NCBI GenBank assembly: GCA_021018995.1
Contig: CM037598.1
Coordinates: forward strand, 66,916,671 to 66,980,670
DNA: 64,000 nt
Reading direction: 5' to 3'
From: Chloranthus sessilifolius
Taxonomy: Eukaryota; Streptophyta; Magnoliopsida; Chloranthales; Chloranthaceae
Shown here in pieces: positions 10,706 through 23,363 of the stretch. The translations under genes were made by a program, and so were the position numbers. How positions within the stretch are numbered: position 1 is the first letter of the stretch; each line of letters begins with the position of its first letter. Under the pieces are notes generated by a model. It made no database searches and was not told where the DNA came from. It was given only the letters and a program-made list of their open reading frames with translations.

Positions 10706-11640
10706 TTGGCTAAGGCTGCAAGTGAGGGAGCAATCCCACACTTGCCATTTCCTAAGGCACTACAGGCACCTTCCCCTTTTGATAAAGGGCAAGAAAAAAT
10801 TAAGGAAATGATGGAGACTTTCAAGCAAGTAAAGATCAATCTGCCTTTACTTGATACCATTAAACAAGTCCCAGCCTATGCCAAATTCTTAAAAGACCTG
10901 TGCACCCATAAAAGACAGTCTATGATACACCTATCCAAGAAAGTCTTTTCAGCAGAAAAAGTTAAGCATGTCCTGTCCATTGCAACTCCCCCCAAACTTC
11001 AAGACCCTGGACTCCCCACCATCCCCTACATCATTGGAGATCATACCATTGACAAAGCTCTATTAGATCTGGGAGCCAGTGTAAATTTGCTTCCATATTC
11101 AGTATATGAGAAGCTGGGCTTGGGCAAATTAAAGCCCACGCATGTTGTTCTCCAGCTGGCTGACAGATCTGAAAGGAAACCTGTGGAGATAATCGAGGAT
11201 GTGTTGATTGGAGTTAATAAATTCTTTTATTCTGCTAAATTTTTGGTGCTGGATATGGAACCAGGTAGGAATGCCACCTCCATACCTGTGATTCTAGGCA
11301 GACCCTTTTTGGCCACAGCTAATGCTTGTATTCAATGCAGGTATGGAATCATGGAAGTGTCATTTGAAAATATGAAGGTCAAATTGAATGTATACAACGC
11401 AGCCAATCAACCTCATCCTGATGAGGATTATTTTTCTCTAGATGTAATAGATGAGGTTCTCCAGGAAAATGTGAATATGCTGCTCCATGGTAAGGAATGG
11501 TGTAATGAATTAGCCGAAGTACGGAAAGAAACAGAGGTAGAGCAGGGTCCCACCTCTGAGATCGAGCATGTGAAACTTGTCTGTTCTGAAGCTCCACCAG
11601 CACAGCACCATCCATGGAGGCCTACTCTGTTACCCCTACC
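10706..11640 (+). pseudogene. Element A protease region
   Basis: Retropepsin-type aspartic protease that would cut the gag-pol polyprotein. The active-site motif is LLDLGASVNLLP (about 11057-11092), so the usual D-T/S-G is D-L-G, as in C. A second conserved block, VILGRPFL, lies near 11290. The frame is open from 10706 through the protease into RT (stop 12401-12403), one of the least damaged stretches of the element. A Pro-rich linker (11580-11690) follows. Confidence 0.85.
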
Positions 11641-11649
11641 ACCCCCCTC

Positions 11650-13199
11650 TCAGACACCCCTATTTCCCTCCCTCATTAGTCCCCCAGAGGTGGAGTTAAA
11701 GCAGCTCCCAAAATCTTTGAAATATGCCTTTTTAGGAGACAACACCAAACTTCTTGTGATAATCTCTTCTTCCCTCACTCTCGAGCAGGAAAAAGAACTA
11801 CTGTGTGTACTAAAAAGGCGTAAGAAGGCAATAGGTTGGACCATTGCAGACCTTGGCGGAAGAAATTCTGCTATGTGCATGCATAAAATTCATCTCGAGG
11901 AAGGATCCAAACCTTTCAGAGAGATGCAGAGAAAGCTCAACCCACACATGCAGGAGGTTGTGATGAAGGAGGTGGTGAAACTCGTAGATGCTGGGATAAT
12001 TTATCCCATCTCAGATTCACAATGGGTAGCACCTACCCAGGTCATACCCAAGAAATCTGGCATTACAATTGTTGAAGCAGATTCAGGAGAGCTGATCCCA
12101 ACCAGACAGACCACTGGTTGGAGGGTATGCATAGATTACCGAAAACTCAATGAAAAGACCAGCAAGGATCACTTCCCACTGCCCTTCATAGACCAAATCT
12201 TGGAAAAGCTGGCAGGCAAGGCCTACTACTATTTTCTTGATGGATATTCAGGGTACAATCAGATCCTGTATACCCTTAGGACCAAGAAAAGATCGCATTC
12301 ACTTGCCCATTTGGAACCTTTGCATACAGAAGGATGCCATTTGGGTTGTGTAATGCACCTGCCACTTTCCAAAGATGCATGCATGCTATCTTCTCTGACA
12401 TGATTGATAAGTTTTTGGAGATCTTTATGGATGATTTCTCCATTTATGGAGATGGTTTTAGCCAATGCCTACACCACCTCAGCTCCGTACTGCAAAGGTG
12501 TGAGGAAACCAACCTAGTTCTGAGTTGGGAGAAAAGTCACTTCATGGTGACTCAAGGCACTGTTCTAGGACATGTTGTCACTCACAAAGGAATCGAGGTT
12601 GATCAAGCTAAGATCGATTTGATTGCTCATTTGCTCCCTCCGAAAACTGTCAAACAAGTTAGGTCATTTCTGGGTCATGCTGGCTTCAACAGAAGGTTCA
12701 TCAAGGATTTCAGCAAAATCTCCAAACCCCTCTGCCACCTGTTATGTCAGGATGTCCCTTTTGACTTTAATGTTGAATGCCAAGTTGCTTTTGAACTGCT
12801 AAAAACTTGTTTGACCACAACTCCCATTTTACAATCCCCTGATTTTTCCTTGCCATTTGAACTAATGTGTGATGCATCAGATTTTGCCATTGGAGCAGTA
12901 TTGGGGCAAAGAAAAGACAAGACACCTTCTGTAGTGGCATATGCCAGTAAATCAATGGTTGATGCTCAATTGAATTACACCACAACTGAGAAAGAGCTAT
13001 TAGCCATTGTTTTTGCCTTAGAAAAATTTAGGTCTTATGTGCTGGGATAAAAAATTATTGTGTTCACTGACCACTCAGCCTTGAAATACCTTTTGTCCAA
13101 AAATGAAGCTAAAGCACGACTAATCAGATGGATTCTTCTCTTGCAGGAATTCAAGAAGGGAGTTGAGAGCATGGTGGCTGACCATCTGTCAAGGATCTA
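11650..13199 (+). pseudogene. Element A reverse transcriptase and RNase H
   Basis: The RT fingers/palm run from HKIHLEEGSKP (about 11881) through VCIDYRKLN (12127) and DGYSGYNQI (12240). A frameshift near 12270 moves the frame to the segment starting 12334. The catalytic pair is in FMDDFSIYG (about 12427). RNase H begins at MCDASDFAIGAVLG (about 12865) with its first Asp. A stop at 13048-13050 and a short in-frame loss near 13150 damage the RNase H end, and the VADHLSRI block closes the domain. Synthesis of element DNA would need this enzyme; this copy cannot make it intact. Confidence 0.88.
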
Positions 13200-13218
13200 A
13201 ACAGCTGACACAACAAGT

Positions 13219-14334
13219 TTGCCCATCAATGACTCCTTCCCAGATGAGCAGCTTCTGACTATCCAGGCTTGCAGGGGTCACTTTAGTGGTAACAAACTGC
13301 TGCCAAGGTCCTTCAAAGTGGTTTCTACTGGCCTACCCTATTCAAGGATGCCCGATAGCACTGTAAAGCTTGCCATCGACGCCAGCAAATGGGCAGTATT
13401 ATAAGGAGAAACTCTATGCCCTTGCAACCTATACTTGTTGTTGAACTGCTTGATGTCTGGGGAATCGATTTCATGGGACCTTTTCCCCCTTTTGCTGGAT
13501 ACAATTTCATTCTTTTCGCTGTGGATTACGTCTCCAAATGGGTCGAAGCCATAGCTACAAGAACAAATGATCACAAAGTTGTCATTCAATTCCTGAAAGA
13601 CAACATCTTCTCTAGATTTGGCTTTCCTAAAGCTATTATTAGGGATGGGGGAAGCCATCAGAATAAACCTTTTGAAAACTGAACGATACATCATACCCAT
13701 AGAGAAGCCACTCCCTACCACCCACAAACCAAAGGCAAGTAGAGATCTCCAACAGGAAATCAAACATATTCTCGAAGACCGTGAGATCCGGGTAAGAGAT
13801 TGGTCCAACAAGTTGACTAATGCCTTATGGACATACAGAACAGCCTATAAAACCCCCATAGGTATGTCCCCATTCAGATTAGTCTATGGCAAGGTATGTC
13901 ATTTGCCTGTTGAATTGCAACACAAGGCATATTGGGCCATTAAAGCAGTGAACTCTGACTTACACTCTGCTAGAATTCACAGGAAACTCCAGTTATCCGA
14001 GCTGGATGAACTGCGAATGGAGGCTTATGCAAATGCCCAGAGTTACAAGGAGAGAACCAAAGCTTTCCACGACAGATATTTGCTTCGCAAAGAGTTCAAG
14101 CCCAATGACAACGTATGGTTGTTCAACTCCAGAATGAAATTCTTTCCAGGGAAGCTGTAATCTAGATGGGATGGACCTTTCACTGTGGTACACGTTTCCC
14201 CATTTGGAGCTGTCGAAGTCATGCATCCCACAAATGGCAGAACCCTTAAGGTCAATGGCCAGAGGCTGAAACTTTGCGTTGACAATATTTGTGAGCCTGA
14301 AGAAACCGTTGATCTTCAGGATCCTCCAGGCTAG
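13219..14334 (+). pseudogene. Element A integrase with an N-terminal deletion
   Basis: Integrase inserts the DNA copy into the host genome. Compared with C, about 180 bases are missing between the PDEQLL block (13240) and GHFSGNK (13277), removing part of the HHCC zinc-binding domain. The catalytic core is recognisable: first Asp in WGIDFMGPF (about 13462), second in the IIRDGGSH block (about 13637), Glu in the VEIS-type block near 13740 after a frameshift. [12 protein letters not shown] block lies near 13865. A stop occurs at 14158. The final stop is TAG at 14332-14334. Confidence 0.85.
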
Positions 14335-14564
14335 TACCTAACTTTGATTTGTATCATATGTATTTATTTGATTTATACTTTTTTTTTTTCCACCAATATC
14401 TTTGCAATAAAATGGCCATGTCAAGTTCTAGCAGTCTAGAATTCAAAGGCATAAGGTCAGTGGCCAATTTGCTAACTGGTAGCACAACAGATGAGTTGCT
14501 GGGGGCTAAGGCTAAATGCTCTGCACACATAGGCCATGTTTTTAAGCTCATTGAACCTCTCGAT

Positions 14565-14705
14565 AGGTCATTTGGACCTTTTCGCTAGGTCAACCGCGAA
14601 TGTCGATAGGATTGCTGAAGATTTCGATAGGTGTTATGGCCTCTCGATATGTGAGAACAACTTTGCAATAGGCTCTGGACTCTTGCCTGGAACCTATCGA
14701 CAAAA
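14565..14705. repeat. Second TCGATAGG array of A, left half (B inserted to its right)
   Basis: At least six TCGATAGG or CCTATCGA sites in about 140 bases, after integrase and ahead of the last ORF. Element B (14722-32411) splits this array; it continues at 32490-32650. Confidence 0.83.
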
Positions 14706-15109
14706 GTGCACATGTAATACCTGTAGACACCCAAATTCGGCCCAAGGCCCGATCAATCTGTACTTCGGGAGAGATGTACCCCTGCGCTTCCGATGGCACC
14801 CCCCTGAACCCTTAGGAACCTACCTAGACCAGTAGGAATCACCCTAAGACCTTTAGAGCTATTCCCCCAATCCTTAGAAGTCACCCCTACACCCTAGAAT
14901 CCCTTCCCAGACCTAACTTAAACCCTTCTGGCGGTTGATGGGAGGAGAGCTACAGAATTTCACATAGACCAATACCATGGATGATCCATATACCATTGGA
15001 AAGAGGACTTCTTCAGCTTTCCAACGAGCCAAAGATCACCCAATTTGGAGCTACGGTTCAAAAGTTATGGCCGTTTTAAGTTTCACATAAAATCATAGGA
15101 CTTTTACTC

Positions 15110-15309
15110 AGGCGTAGATATTACATACGCCTGTACCATTTTTACCTCAGATAGTCAAAGGTATATATTATATACGCTGATTTTGGAGAAAATTTAGGTG
15201 TATATAATATATATGCCCAAGATAGGTGGGACCCACCACGGCTTCATCTTCTTCAAACTCCCGATTTTGTGAAAATTATCGTTTTAAATTACGATATAAT
15301 ATATACGCT
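15110..15309. repeat. Palindromes in the B 5' LTR
   Basis: Four decayed copies at 15110-15132, 15159-15178, 15196-15218 and 15291-15309. The consensus arm is GGCGTATATA with one central base. The best copies are in the leader (17165-17330) and the 3' LTR (31406-31432). Confidence 0.83.
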
Positions 15310-15592
15310 AACTTAGCTACAAAGAATTATCATCAAGAATTTGAATTTCCTCCATCTAGTTTGACCCTTTGACCATGCCCTTGGTTGAGGTGGGTGTCTT
15401 GAGATTGGTTGCACCCCTTTGAGCTTATTGGCAACCCTGTCACCCATGGTCTCACCCCATCATCTGCCATTGAAACCAGCTTTCCCAAACCCCTAGGACC
15501 TTGAAAACCCAAAAACCTTAGATGGGGGGATTACCTCTAATTGCTAAACCAATTAGCTCTTTTAAGTAAGTCTAACTCCATCCCTTCTTCTT

Positions 15593-15604
15593 TATAAATA
15601 GAGA
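15593..15604 (+). promoter_or_regulatory. TATA box of the B 5' LTR
   Basis: TATAAATAGAGA, conserved in the 3' LTR at 31710-31720. It is followed by a C/T-rich stretch typical of plant transcription starts, and lies about 280 bases after the palindromes. Confidence 0.7.
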
Positions 15605-16292
15605 GGCCTCCTCTTCCTTAAGGGTTGGAAAAATTGAGGTTAAGGATTTGGAGCTAAGAGAGAACCCTAGTGAGAGAAATGCACACATTTTTCCATAATT
15701 CCAACATGCTTAGTTCATCCCTTCAACCCATTTCCACCATTAGATCACTCCCTTTTGCTAAAGTTCAGCCTCTAGCTTCACTCTACACCCTACTTTATTG
15801 AACTTAGCATTAGAACCAATTTTCACACCATTTGGGTTTACCATCGAAGAGACACCAAAGCAAAGATCTTCCACGGTGCAATAAGGCCCGTGAGCTTCCG
15901 CCCACCCCTCTCTTCCTCTACCTTCTTGGTGTCTCCTCCGTCTAAGGATTCAAGCCACATTACCAAAAATTTCGGTTTGGCTCAAAGCTTGATAGGATCA
16001 GATTAAGTTTTCGGGCAAGGGGAAAATCCGCCTTTTTTATTTTTTATTTTGGCCATAGATAGAGACCACGTATGCGCGGGTTGATCGGGTGCTCAAGCCC
16101 TTCCTAATCGATAACCGAAGCCTCTCACTCTAGAGCCTTCTTGGCAAAGACCGTAAATCAGAGTCATAATTTAGCACTTCGGTGCTCAAAATATCGATTT
16201 GAAGGTGTCACATCAAAAGCCCGGTGGCGATTTTATATTTATTTTAAAAAGGCGAGCATCGATTGGCGGGTTCGAGAGGATCCATTTGGTCA

Positions 16293-17958
16293 GTTATCAG
16301 ATGGTATGCATCAATGGCTGGGATTTCACCCAGCGCTTCCTCTTGTTGGCCTTTCCTTTATTTTGTTATTTTACTAACTATGGCTGTTTTTTGTTCTAAT
16401 TTGCTGCTGTTTTTCATTATTTTATTGTTTTTACTAACGCATCTCACCTCTTTTCACGATTCATCTTTTAAATGCTCTTAGCCGCTTTACGGGCCTACAT
16501 TACTATACTTTAAATTTCAAATTTTACGATTCTAGTCATTTAAGCCAATTTTAGCCGCTTTACGGGCCTGGCCGCTTTATTTATTTTCAAGTTACCTTAG
16601 GCCATTTAAATTTTGATCATTTATTTACAAGCCGCTTGAAATATGCTATGCGCACTTTATTTCGGGGCTTACCATCATATTTCACCTTTGAACGCCGGTC
16701 CGTTGAGGCGGCACGGGTTTGTCATCCCCGACTCGATTTTGGACTTAATTTCACTCCCCTATAAAAATTTGTAATTAAAAGTGAACCAACAGTATGGGGA
16801 CATAATTGAATTTATTTTTGCATTTTTGGGTAGTTTTCGGGGGGTTTAGGCATAAATACAATTTACCCGGTTCCCAGTAAGGCGGCAGCCCTAGTGGTGA
16901 TGATCCTGAAAAGAACCACCCCTTCCAGTACCTGAGAAGGCGCTTGTGCCGGAGGTATATCGGTTGGGTTGCCAAATCCGATCAAGCCGTAAAACCCGCA
17001 TTGGTGAGAGCGTAGAAAACCCAAAATTCAGCCGAGTATCGCTAGGAAACGGAAAGGAGGGACTCGATAACAAACACAGCAGTCCCCGGGAGCATTTCTC
17101 TCAAGAAACCAGTTCAAAGACCCACATTCGAGCTTACTATCCACTGTCAAACAGAACCTTTTGCCCGGCGTATATAATATATACGCCTAGCAAAAAAGCC
17201 CCAGATTTACACAGGCGTATATAATATATACGCCCAGCCAAAATCCCCAGATTTAAGCCAGGCGTATATAATATATACGCCCAGCCAAATCTGTACTTTT
17301 TTGGTCGGGCGTGCATAATATATACGCCCAGTATATACTGGGCTGCAGCAACCCGACCTGAGGCCCAATCCACCACCCCAATTCCCCGATTAGCGGTATT
17401 AGTGTCCGCGGTAGCCTCCCACATTCTCTAACACCCAATATGGCCCCGTCAAAAAAAGAAGGCATTTTATTGATTTACTCTGGGGGATCGGGTCATTTGC
17501 GTGGATTCCCTCGCCTTCAATAGAATGAAAGGGTTCCCTTTTGCTTCTTCCGAAGTGTGTCGGATCCCGCCGGGGGACCTACTAAAGGTACATATATCGC
17601 CCAAAACGGGAGTTGACCCTGGGCACCAGGTCATCATTCATCTAAGTAGAGGGGAGTTAATTGCAATTTGAAAAAAAGAGAGAAAGAAAATCCTCATCTT
17701 CAAAAAAATCCACCTTAAAAAAAAAGAAAAAATCAATCAAAATCAAAAATCAAAAATCACAAAATTCACTTTTCAAAAACAAAAAATAAAATCATCATCA
17801 TTTTCCAAAACCCAAAAAAAACACACAAAGAAAAACAATAAAAAATATACCTTGGTGTGACTGGCACTACGGCGACCTCAAACCCGGCCCGTAGGAGAAG
17901 AACCAGGAAGGTATTAGGCCCTTATTCGCGACATCAATACAACACTCGTTAGCGGATC
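16293..17958 (+). other. Element B leader between 5' LTR and gag
   Basis: Non-coding. It holds two copies of an AGCCGCTTTACGGGCCT block (near 16488 and 16556), a GGCGGCACGGGTTTGTCATC stretch (from about 16708), the palindrome cluster 17165-17330 and an A-rich tract (17640-17850). No gene is supported. The length suits the long leaders of Ogre-like elements. Confidence 0.65.
17165..17330. repeat. Four palindromes in the B leader
   Basis: Copies at 17165-17188, 17213-17235, 17260-17282 and 17307-17330, spaced 47-48 bases apart. Three are near-perfect: arm GGCGTATATA, one central A, then the reverse complement. They precede the gag start at 17959. Confidence 0.9.
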
Positions 17959-20616
17959 ATGTCAAGAGCCGATACATCCCCACCGTCATCCCCTTCCCAT
18001 TCCTGTATAGGAGAAGACCCGGTCTCCGATACCTTCACCCAAGCCAGGTTCGATGTCACGGGCCCATTTGGGGCGCCCGTGTTCACCTCCACCTCATCCC
18101 CTTCCCTTACATTCCCCCAACATACCCCTTTTTCATCCCCTACTGAAACCCCTCATTTCCCAACCGATCCTTACATCCCCATCTCCCATCCAAACACCAT
18201 TACCGCATCCCCATACTTCCAAAGACCCCCCAGGGAGTCCCATCCCCCGCCTACTTCCCACATTCCATCCCTCTCATCACCCATGCCCCCAACATCCTAC
18301 ATCCCATCCACCCCATCTCACATACCATTCCCACCACATGGCCCATCCACATCCCAACATACCCCCCCATTTACCCGGGTCATGCCCAATTTCTCCCAAC
18401 CACCTCCATCCTTAAGTGATCCATCACCCCCCAATCTCACACCTGAGTCCATGCCCTCGATGGAGGACATGAGAACGATGTATGCCCTGTGGGCTGCTTC
18501 TCGCAACCCTACCTCTCAAACTCCGCATCCAAATTTCCAAAACCTCCATACCCCATTCCCTCCTAACCATGTCAAACCACCCATCGTCCATACCTCCCAA
18601 AATCCCCCACCTCAATTCCAGACCCAAACCCACACAAATCCATGGGCCCCAGCCTAAACACCTCTAGAGACATGGGCCCAGGCCCAAAACCCTCAAAACC
18701 CATGGGCCCAAGCCCAAGCCCAGGCCCAAAACCCTCAAAACCTATGGGCCCAAGCCTAAGCTTATCAAGCCCAGGCCCCAACCCAAACACCTCCAAACCC
18801 ATGGGCCCAAGCCCAAGCCCACCAAACCCAGGCCCAGACCCAAGACCCTCAAAACCCATGGGCCCAAGCCCACCAGACCCAGGCCCAAGTCCAGGTCCCC
18901 CAGGGCCCATGGACCCAAACTTACCAAACTCAAACCCAGGGCCCATGGACCCAAACCCAGCCCCCTCATGTCCTAGTAGCCCAAACTCAACAAGGCCCAT
19001 TGGCCCAAAGTCATATTAATCCCCACACCCAGGCCCAGGGCCCGTCGATTCGATCCTTCCAAAACCATCAAACCCAAATCCCTCAACCCAATGCCCATCC
19101 GCCCATGCTTATCAAGGCCCATTCACTAACCCCATACCCCCCCACCAACACCCTTCATTCACCTATACCCCTTACGCCCCCATCCCACCTCCAATGGGAA
19201 ATCCAATCCATCTCATTCCTCAAAACCACAACATCCCACCACCTCAATCACACCCCCATCATTCCCAGAATGTGCACCCAACTCAACACATCACTTACCC
19301 ACAAAACGATCACCCATTTATCCCTTCTCATCCCCTACAAACCATATGGCCCCACCAAGTCATCCAACCCATCACCCCCCAAGTCCAAATAGCAGAGCTC
19401 GCCCCTCACCAATACCACGACCAACAGTACGAGGAGGATGAGATTCGCAATAGTGGAGGAACTGCCAGTTGTAACCCTCCCGGGCCCACCATCATCACGC
19501 CTAGGGTCTAACCAAATCAGGGGGAAGCGGTCCCCGCCACAGCCTCAAAGGAACCAGAGCAGCTGAAAGAACAGATAAGAATCGATGGGAGGAATGGAAC
19601 TACACTCGACGGACTTTTCAGACTTATGTCTGTTCTCTGACGCCCCCCTGCCACAAAAATTCAAGATGCCATCATTTGATAAGTATAATGGCACTGGCAA
19701 CCCCATCGCCCACTTAAAATCTTACTGTGGGGATATGTGCCAGTATGGCGGAGATGAACGACTCCTCATCAAAGTGTTCCAGAAGAGTTTGACGGGCCCG
19801 GCACTGAGACGGTTCACATCCCTGGAACCATCCATGACAAAAAATTGGAAAGATCTGACACGCTTATTTAAAGAACAATATGTCTATAACATGGACATAG
19901 AACCAAGGAAGTCGGACTTGGCTTGATTAAAGCAAAGACATGATGAAACATTCAGTGCTTACTTAGGGAGATGGAGGGCCTTAGCCGCTCAGGTAACTCA
20001 TCGGATTCCCGATGATGAGCAGATCGAATTGATAACCAAGGGAGCCCTCCCAGTCATCACGGATTTTTTAGTATATCGCCGATCAAGTTTTTGATCCGTG
20101 CAACGCCAATCATTGCGAAGACGCCATTAGAGAGGCGGTTAGGAAGGAATGTGGCCAACGGCCATTAAAGTTGCCGTCGAATCAAGAATTGAAAGAAGAC
20201 CAGGGACAGAGGTACAGAACATTGTTTACCCCCAGGCCAATACCAACGCTCCCCCGATACAACTCCAGGTTACACAACCACCCCCGACCCGTTTCGAGCA
20301 AGTATCAAGGCCAAGCAACGGCCCAAGAGCCCCATTTACCCCGAAACAGATGAAAGCATGTTTTGAACGAGTATTCACCCCGTTGGGGCAATCCTTGAGT
20401 GTCTTACTGCCGGTATTACTACAGAAAGGCCTGGTCAATTTACTCCAACCTCGCCCGCCACCCCACCCAATACCAAGGAATTATGATCCGAATCTGCATT
20501 GCAATTTCCACCAGGGACCGGGTCACCCTACGGACCGGTGCTTGCCGTTAAAGCACGCGGTCCAAGATCTGATAGAGGCGGGAAAGATCATACCCCCGCC
20601 ACTTCCCAAGGCGTAA
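17959..20616 (+). pseudogene. Element B gag with long proline-rich N-terminus
   Basis: An ATG at 17959 opens a Pro/Ser/Thr-rich segment of 232 codons (to 18657). After frame changes comes a collagen-like stretch of Gly-Pro-Met-Gly-Pro-type repeats (18642-19019), then more Pro-rich sequence. The capsid core begins near 19650 (KFKMPSFDKYNGTG, then a SLTGPAL block), typical of Tat/Ogre gag. A stop follows at 19924. The C-terminal part (20149-20616) has a C-X2-H-X4-H-X4-C finger near 20503-20542 and the usual LKHAVQDLIEAGKI block. At least four frame or stop lesions are present. Confidence 0.83.
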
Positions 20617-20774
20617 CCGAATATCCATCAAGCCCCTCTACCATCACACTGTGAGGCCCCAGGCCTAACATACATTGGATAGAGGAAGAATAAGAAGAGT
20701 TTGACCCTTCAGATTATATTAGCAATCAGGAGGAATTTTCACTCCCCAGGCCGAACGACGATGAACTATTTGTT

Positions 20775-21573
20775 GTGGTGATCGAGCCACTGTATCTTGC
20801 CGATTATTTCCCCACACCGGCTTACCAAGAGGAGCCCTTAGATTTAGGGCAGTATTTTTCCACCCCTGCTCCCGCCTATCAAATCCAAACGGGCACAGCC
20901 CCGCCGCAATCATACCCGTATCCACCCCACGCCCAATTTATCCCATACACCCCTCTGTCACACATAAATCATCCTGTTCCTTACGCAATTCCGCCATCCC
21001 TATATTATCCTACCCCATACACACCCTCAAGTCCCTCCACCCAAAACATTACTCCGCCATCCCCAAGTTACCCCATTCCATACGCACATTCAAATCCCAC
21101 CACCCAATTCACCCCATACACCCCTCCATCGCCCCCTAATTACCCCACTCCATGCACAACTCCATCATCCCCAATCTATCCCATTTCATCTACTAACCCC
21201 TCATCATCCCACCATGCCACAAACCCTTTATACCCCCCCATTCCACCCACTACCCCGCCATATCCAAACCATCCCGCTCAATGCACAACTCCATCGTCCT
21301 CGGTTACCCCACTTCATCCATAAACCCATCACCATCCCATCGACCTCCCCATATACAAACCCTTCATATCCCTATCACCCGCGCCACCACACCTCAAACG
21401 TCTCCCCATCCCTCCAGCCAGTCCACACTCTCCGCCATCCCTTCGCTATTTTGGCCCTAACCCAACTCCACCGCCACCCTGGACAAGCAAACCTCACCCA
21501 ATCCCCTCATCACCCAATCACCACTGGTCCTACCATGCCAGTAACACGGATACAAGCCCCTCCGTGCCCATAA
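20775..21573 (+). pseudogene. Element B proline/tyrosine-rich linker between gag and protease
   Basis: An open frame of 182 codons (20775-21323) rich in Pro, Tyr, Thr and Ser continues in another frame to 21573. D has a matching Pro-rich linker at 60737-61445 on its minus strand, both starting with a PLYL..YFP-type block. It is presumably part of the gag-pol polyprotein. The repeats are low-complexity; no domain is recognised. Confidence 0.65.
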
Positions 21574-21727
21574 CTCCAATTACATCAAGTCCCCCACTAC
21601 CATTCCACCCCCATTGGAGTTAACTGGTCGGACCCAGAAACCAGATATCCACCCAATCCTCCCGTAATCCTCACGCACTCCATTTCTCATCCCAAAACCG
21701 CTTATGACCCGATCGTACCATTGAGCT

Positions 21728-23217
21728 ATGAATGACGGACATGAATGTCGGGCGAACCAAGAAGAGGTCATGTTGAATTCGTTCGATCGGGCGGATTTCA
21801 ACCAAGCATCATCGGGGAGAGAGGAAAAGAAGAAAGAGCAGGCCCCAGGAAATTCCTTTGAAAAAATGGCCAGGGAACATATACTGGAGACACAGCTCAA
21901 GAGAACACCCGCACATATTACTGTGTGGGATTTGTTAATCACGTCTCCACTCCACTTTCAAGCCCTAATGGGAGCGCTCAAGGACGCGCATGTCTCCACC
22001 CATGTAACTTTGGATGAAGTAGGGGAAATAATAGGGCAAGTGTTGGCCCCAAACGCCATCTCTTTCACCGATGCAGACCTACCGATCGAGGGGAATGACC
22101 ATTCTAAACCCTTGAATATAACAGTGGAAGTAGGGAACTTGGTGGTACCATTGGTCCTGATTGACAACGGGTCGGCGCTGAACGTATGCCCTCTAAGGAC
22201 GGCAATCAAAATTGGGGCGAACCCTAACACCTTTCGGCCATCCATATCAAGCGCACGGGGATTCAACAACACTAGAAGGGAAATTATAGGAGAAGTAGAC
22301 CTTGACCTAATCCTCGGACCGCAAACCTTCACCACCCCCTTTCAAGTAATGGACATCAAGTCTACCTTCAATCTACTGTTGGGCCGGCCGTGGATACATA
22401 AGCTCGGAGCAATACCATCTACCCTGCACCAAAAGCTCTGATTCATCTCAGAAGGAAAAATAGTCACCATCATAGGTGAGAGCAGAGAGGACATGGGGAA
22501 GAGCGCTATGCACATTAAGAATCTGAAAGTGTTGAGCACACAGCTGAGGACGCCGATCTCCATCGATTTGAGTATGACTTCTCAAATGTTACCCTCGAAC
22601 CAACTGAAAAGACCCCGGATAAAACTGGAGGAGGAATGGACGCAGCTGTGTTCATGCTCCACAGATGGGGCCATCAAAAAGGGAAAGGACTAGGCTCACG
22701 CCTTCAAGGAAGAAGAGACCCCGTCAAGGCCAAGGGGCAACAAACTAAATTTGGCTTAGGCTACAGGCCGAGAGAAGAGGAAGTCAAAGAAGCCAAGGAG
22801 AAGATGAGAGCCGCAGCAGCTGCCAAGGCCAGAGGAATCATCTTGGAAGAGGAACCTCACACTCGCCCCCACATCCGTGAAACCTTTGTGAGCGCCGGGG
22901 TAGTAAAAATTGACCTGAATGGGGAGACGAGGGTAACCCCACATAAGCCTACTTCAATCCACCCCACCAAACCCTACATCATCCCCCCAGACTTCGAAAT
23001 GGACTTAGCCGCCCTTTCCTTGTTTGAGGAAGAAGTTCCCCGATCCACCCCTCACTTCAGCACCAACCACTCTGGGCCCCTCCTAACCGTAGAGGACAAG
23101 GTCTCGGAGGATCCCTCTGTAAATATGTTGAGGGAAGAAATGCAAGAGCCTACCGATGCCGCTACCGACCGAAGAGGTAAAGGCCAGGCCTCACAGGTGA
23201 GTAACTGGGCATCCTAG
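21728..23217 (+). pseudogene. Element B protease and G-patch region
   Basis: An N-terminal block (FEKMAREHILETQLKR, then HITVWDLLITSPLHF, 21862-21960) precedes the retropepsin motif VLIDNGSALNVCP (about 22155). The active triad is D-N-G rather than D-T/S-G. A LLGRPWIHKLGAIPS block lies near 22376. After a stop at 22439 the frame shifts, and a G-patch follows at 22636-22770 (WGHQKGKGLGSRLQG, ending FGLGY). G-patch domains bind nucleic acid and follow the protease in some retroviruses. D has the same order, so the fusion is a lineage trait. Confidence 0.82.
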
Positions 23218-23363
23218 CCCCAACTCTTGAGAGCTGCCAAATACCGTGAAAACGACACCTACTCTCCAAAAAAAAACAACCTGTAAAAAGTGAGGTTAGC
23301 CTCTGGACCACTCTACCTTGTATATATAGAGATCCACCTCGCCAGGGGCTGACTTCCGAAAAA

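Larger units (their letters stand above)
14722..16292 (+). repeat. Element B 5' LTR
   Basis: Matches 30726-32411 over its length: LTR start, palindromes, TATA box, and the block around gcacttcggtgctcaaaa near 16170. Its last bases (about 16280-16292) have diverged from the 3' copy, so the exact end is uncertain. I could not recognise a primer binding site just downstream. Confidence 0.8.

Noticed and set aside
16293..16330. Primer binding site of B
   Set aside because: Sequence after the LTR end (TGGTATGCATC, TGGCTGGGATTT) could match a tRNA end, but I cannot assign a tRNA with confidence and the LTR end is diverged.
17137..17465. Minus-strand frames rich in Tyr-Ile across the B leader
   Set aside because: Read-through of the GGCGTATATA palindromes, not conserved in D.
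18572..19000. Minus-strand Gly/Leu-rich frame of 142 codons
   Set aside because: It is the complement of the repetitive Pro-rich gag segment on the plus strand, which has the family context.
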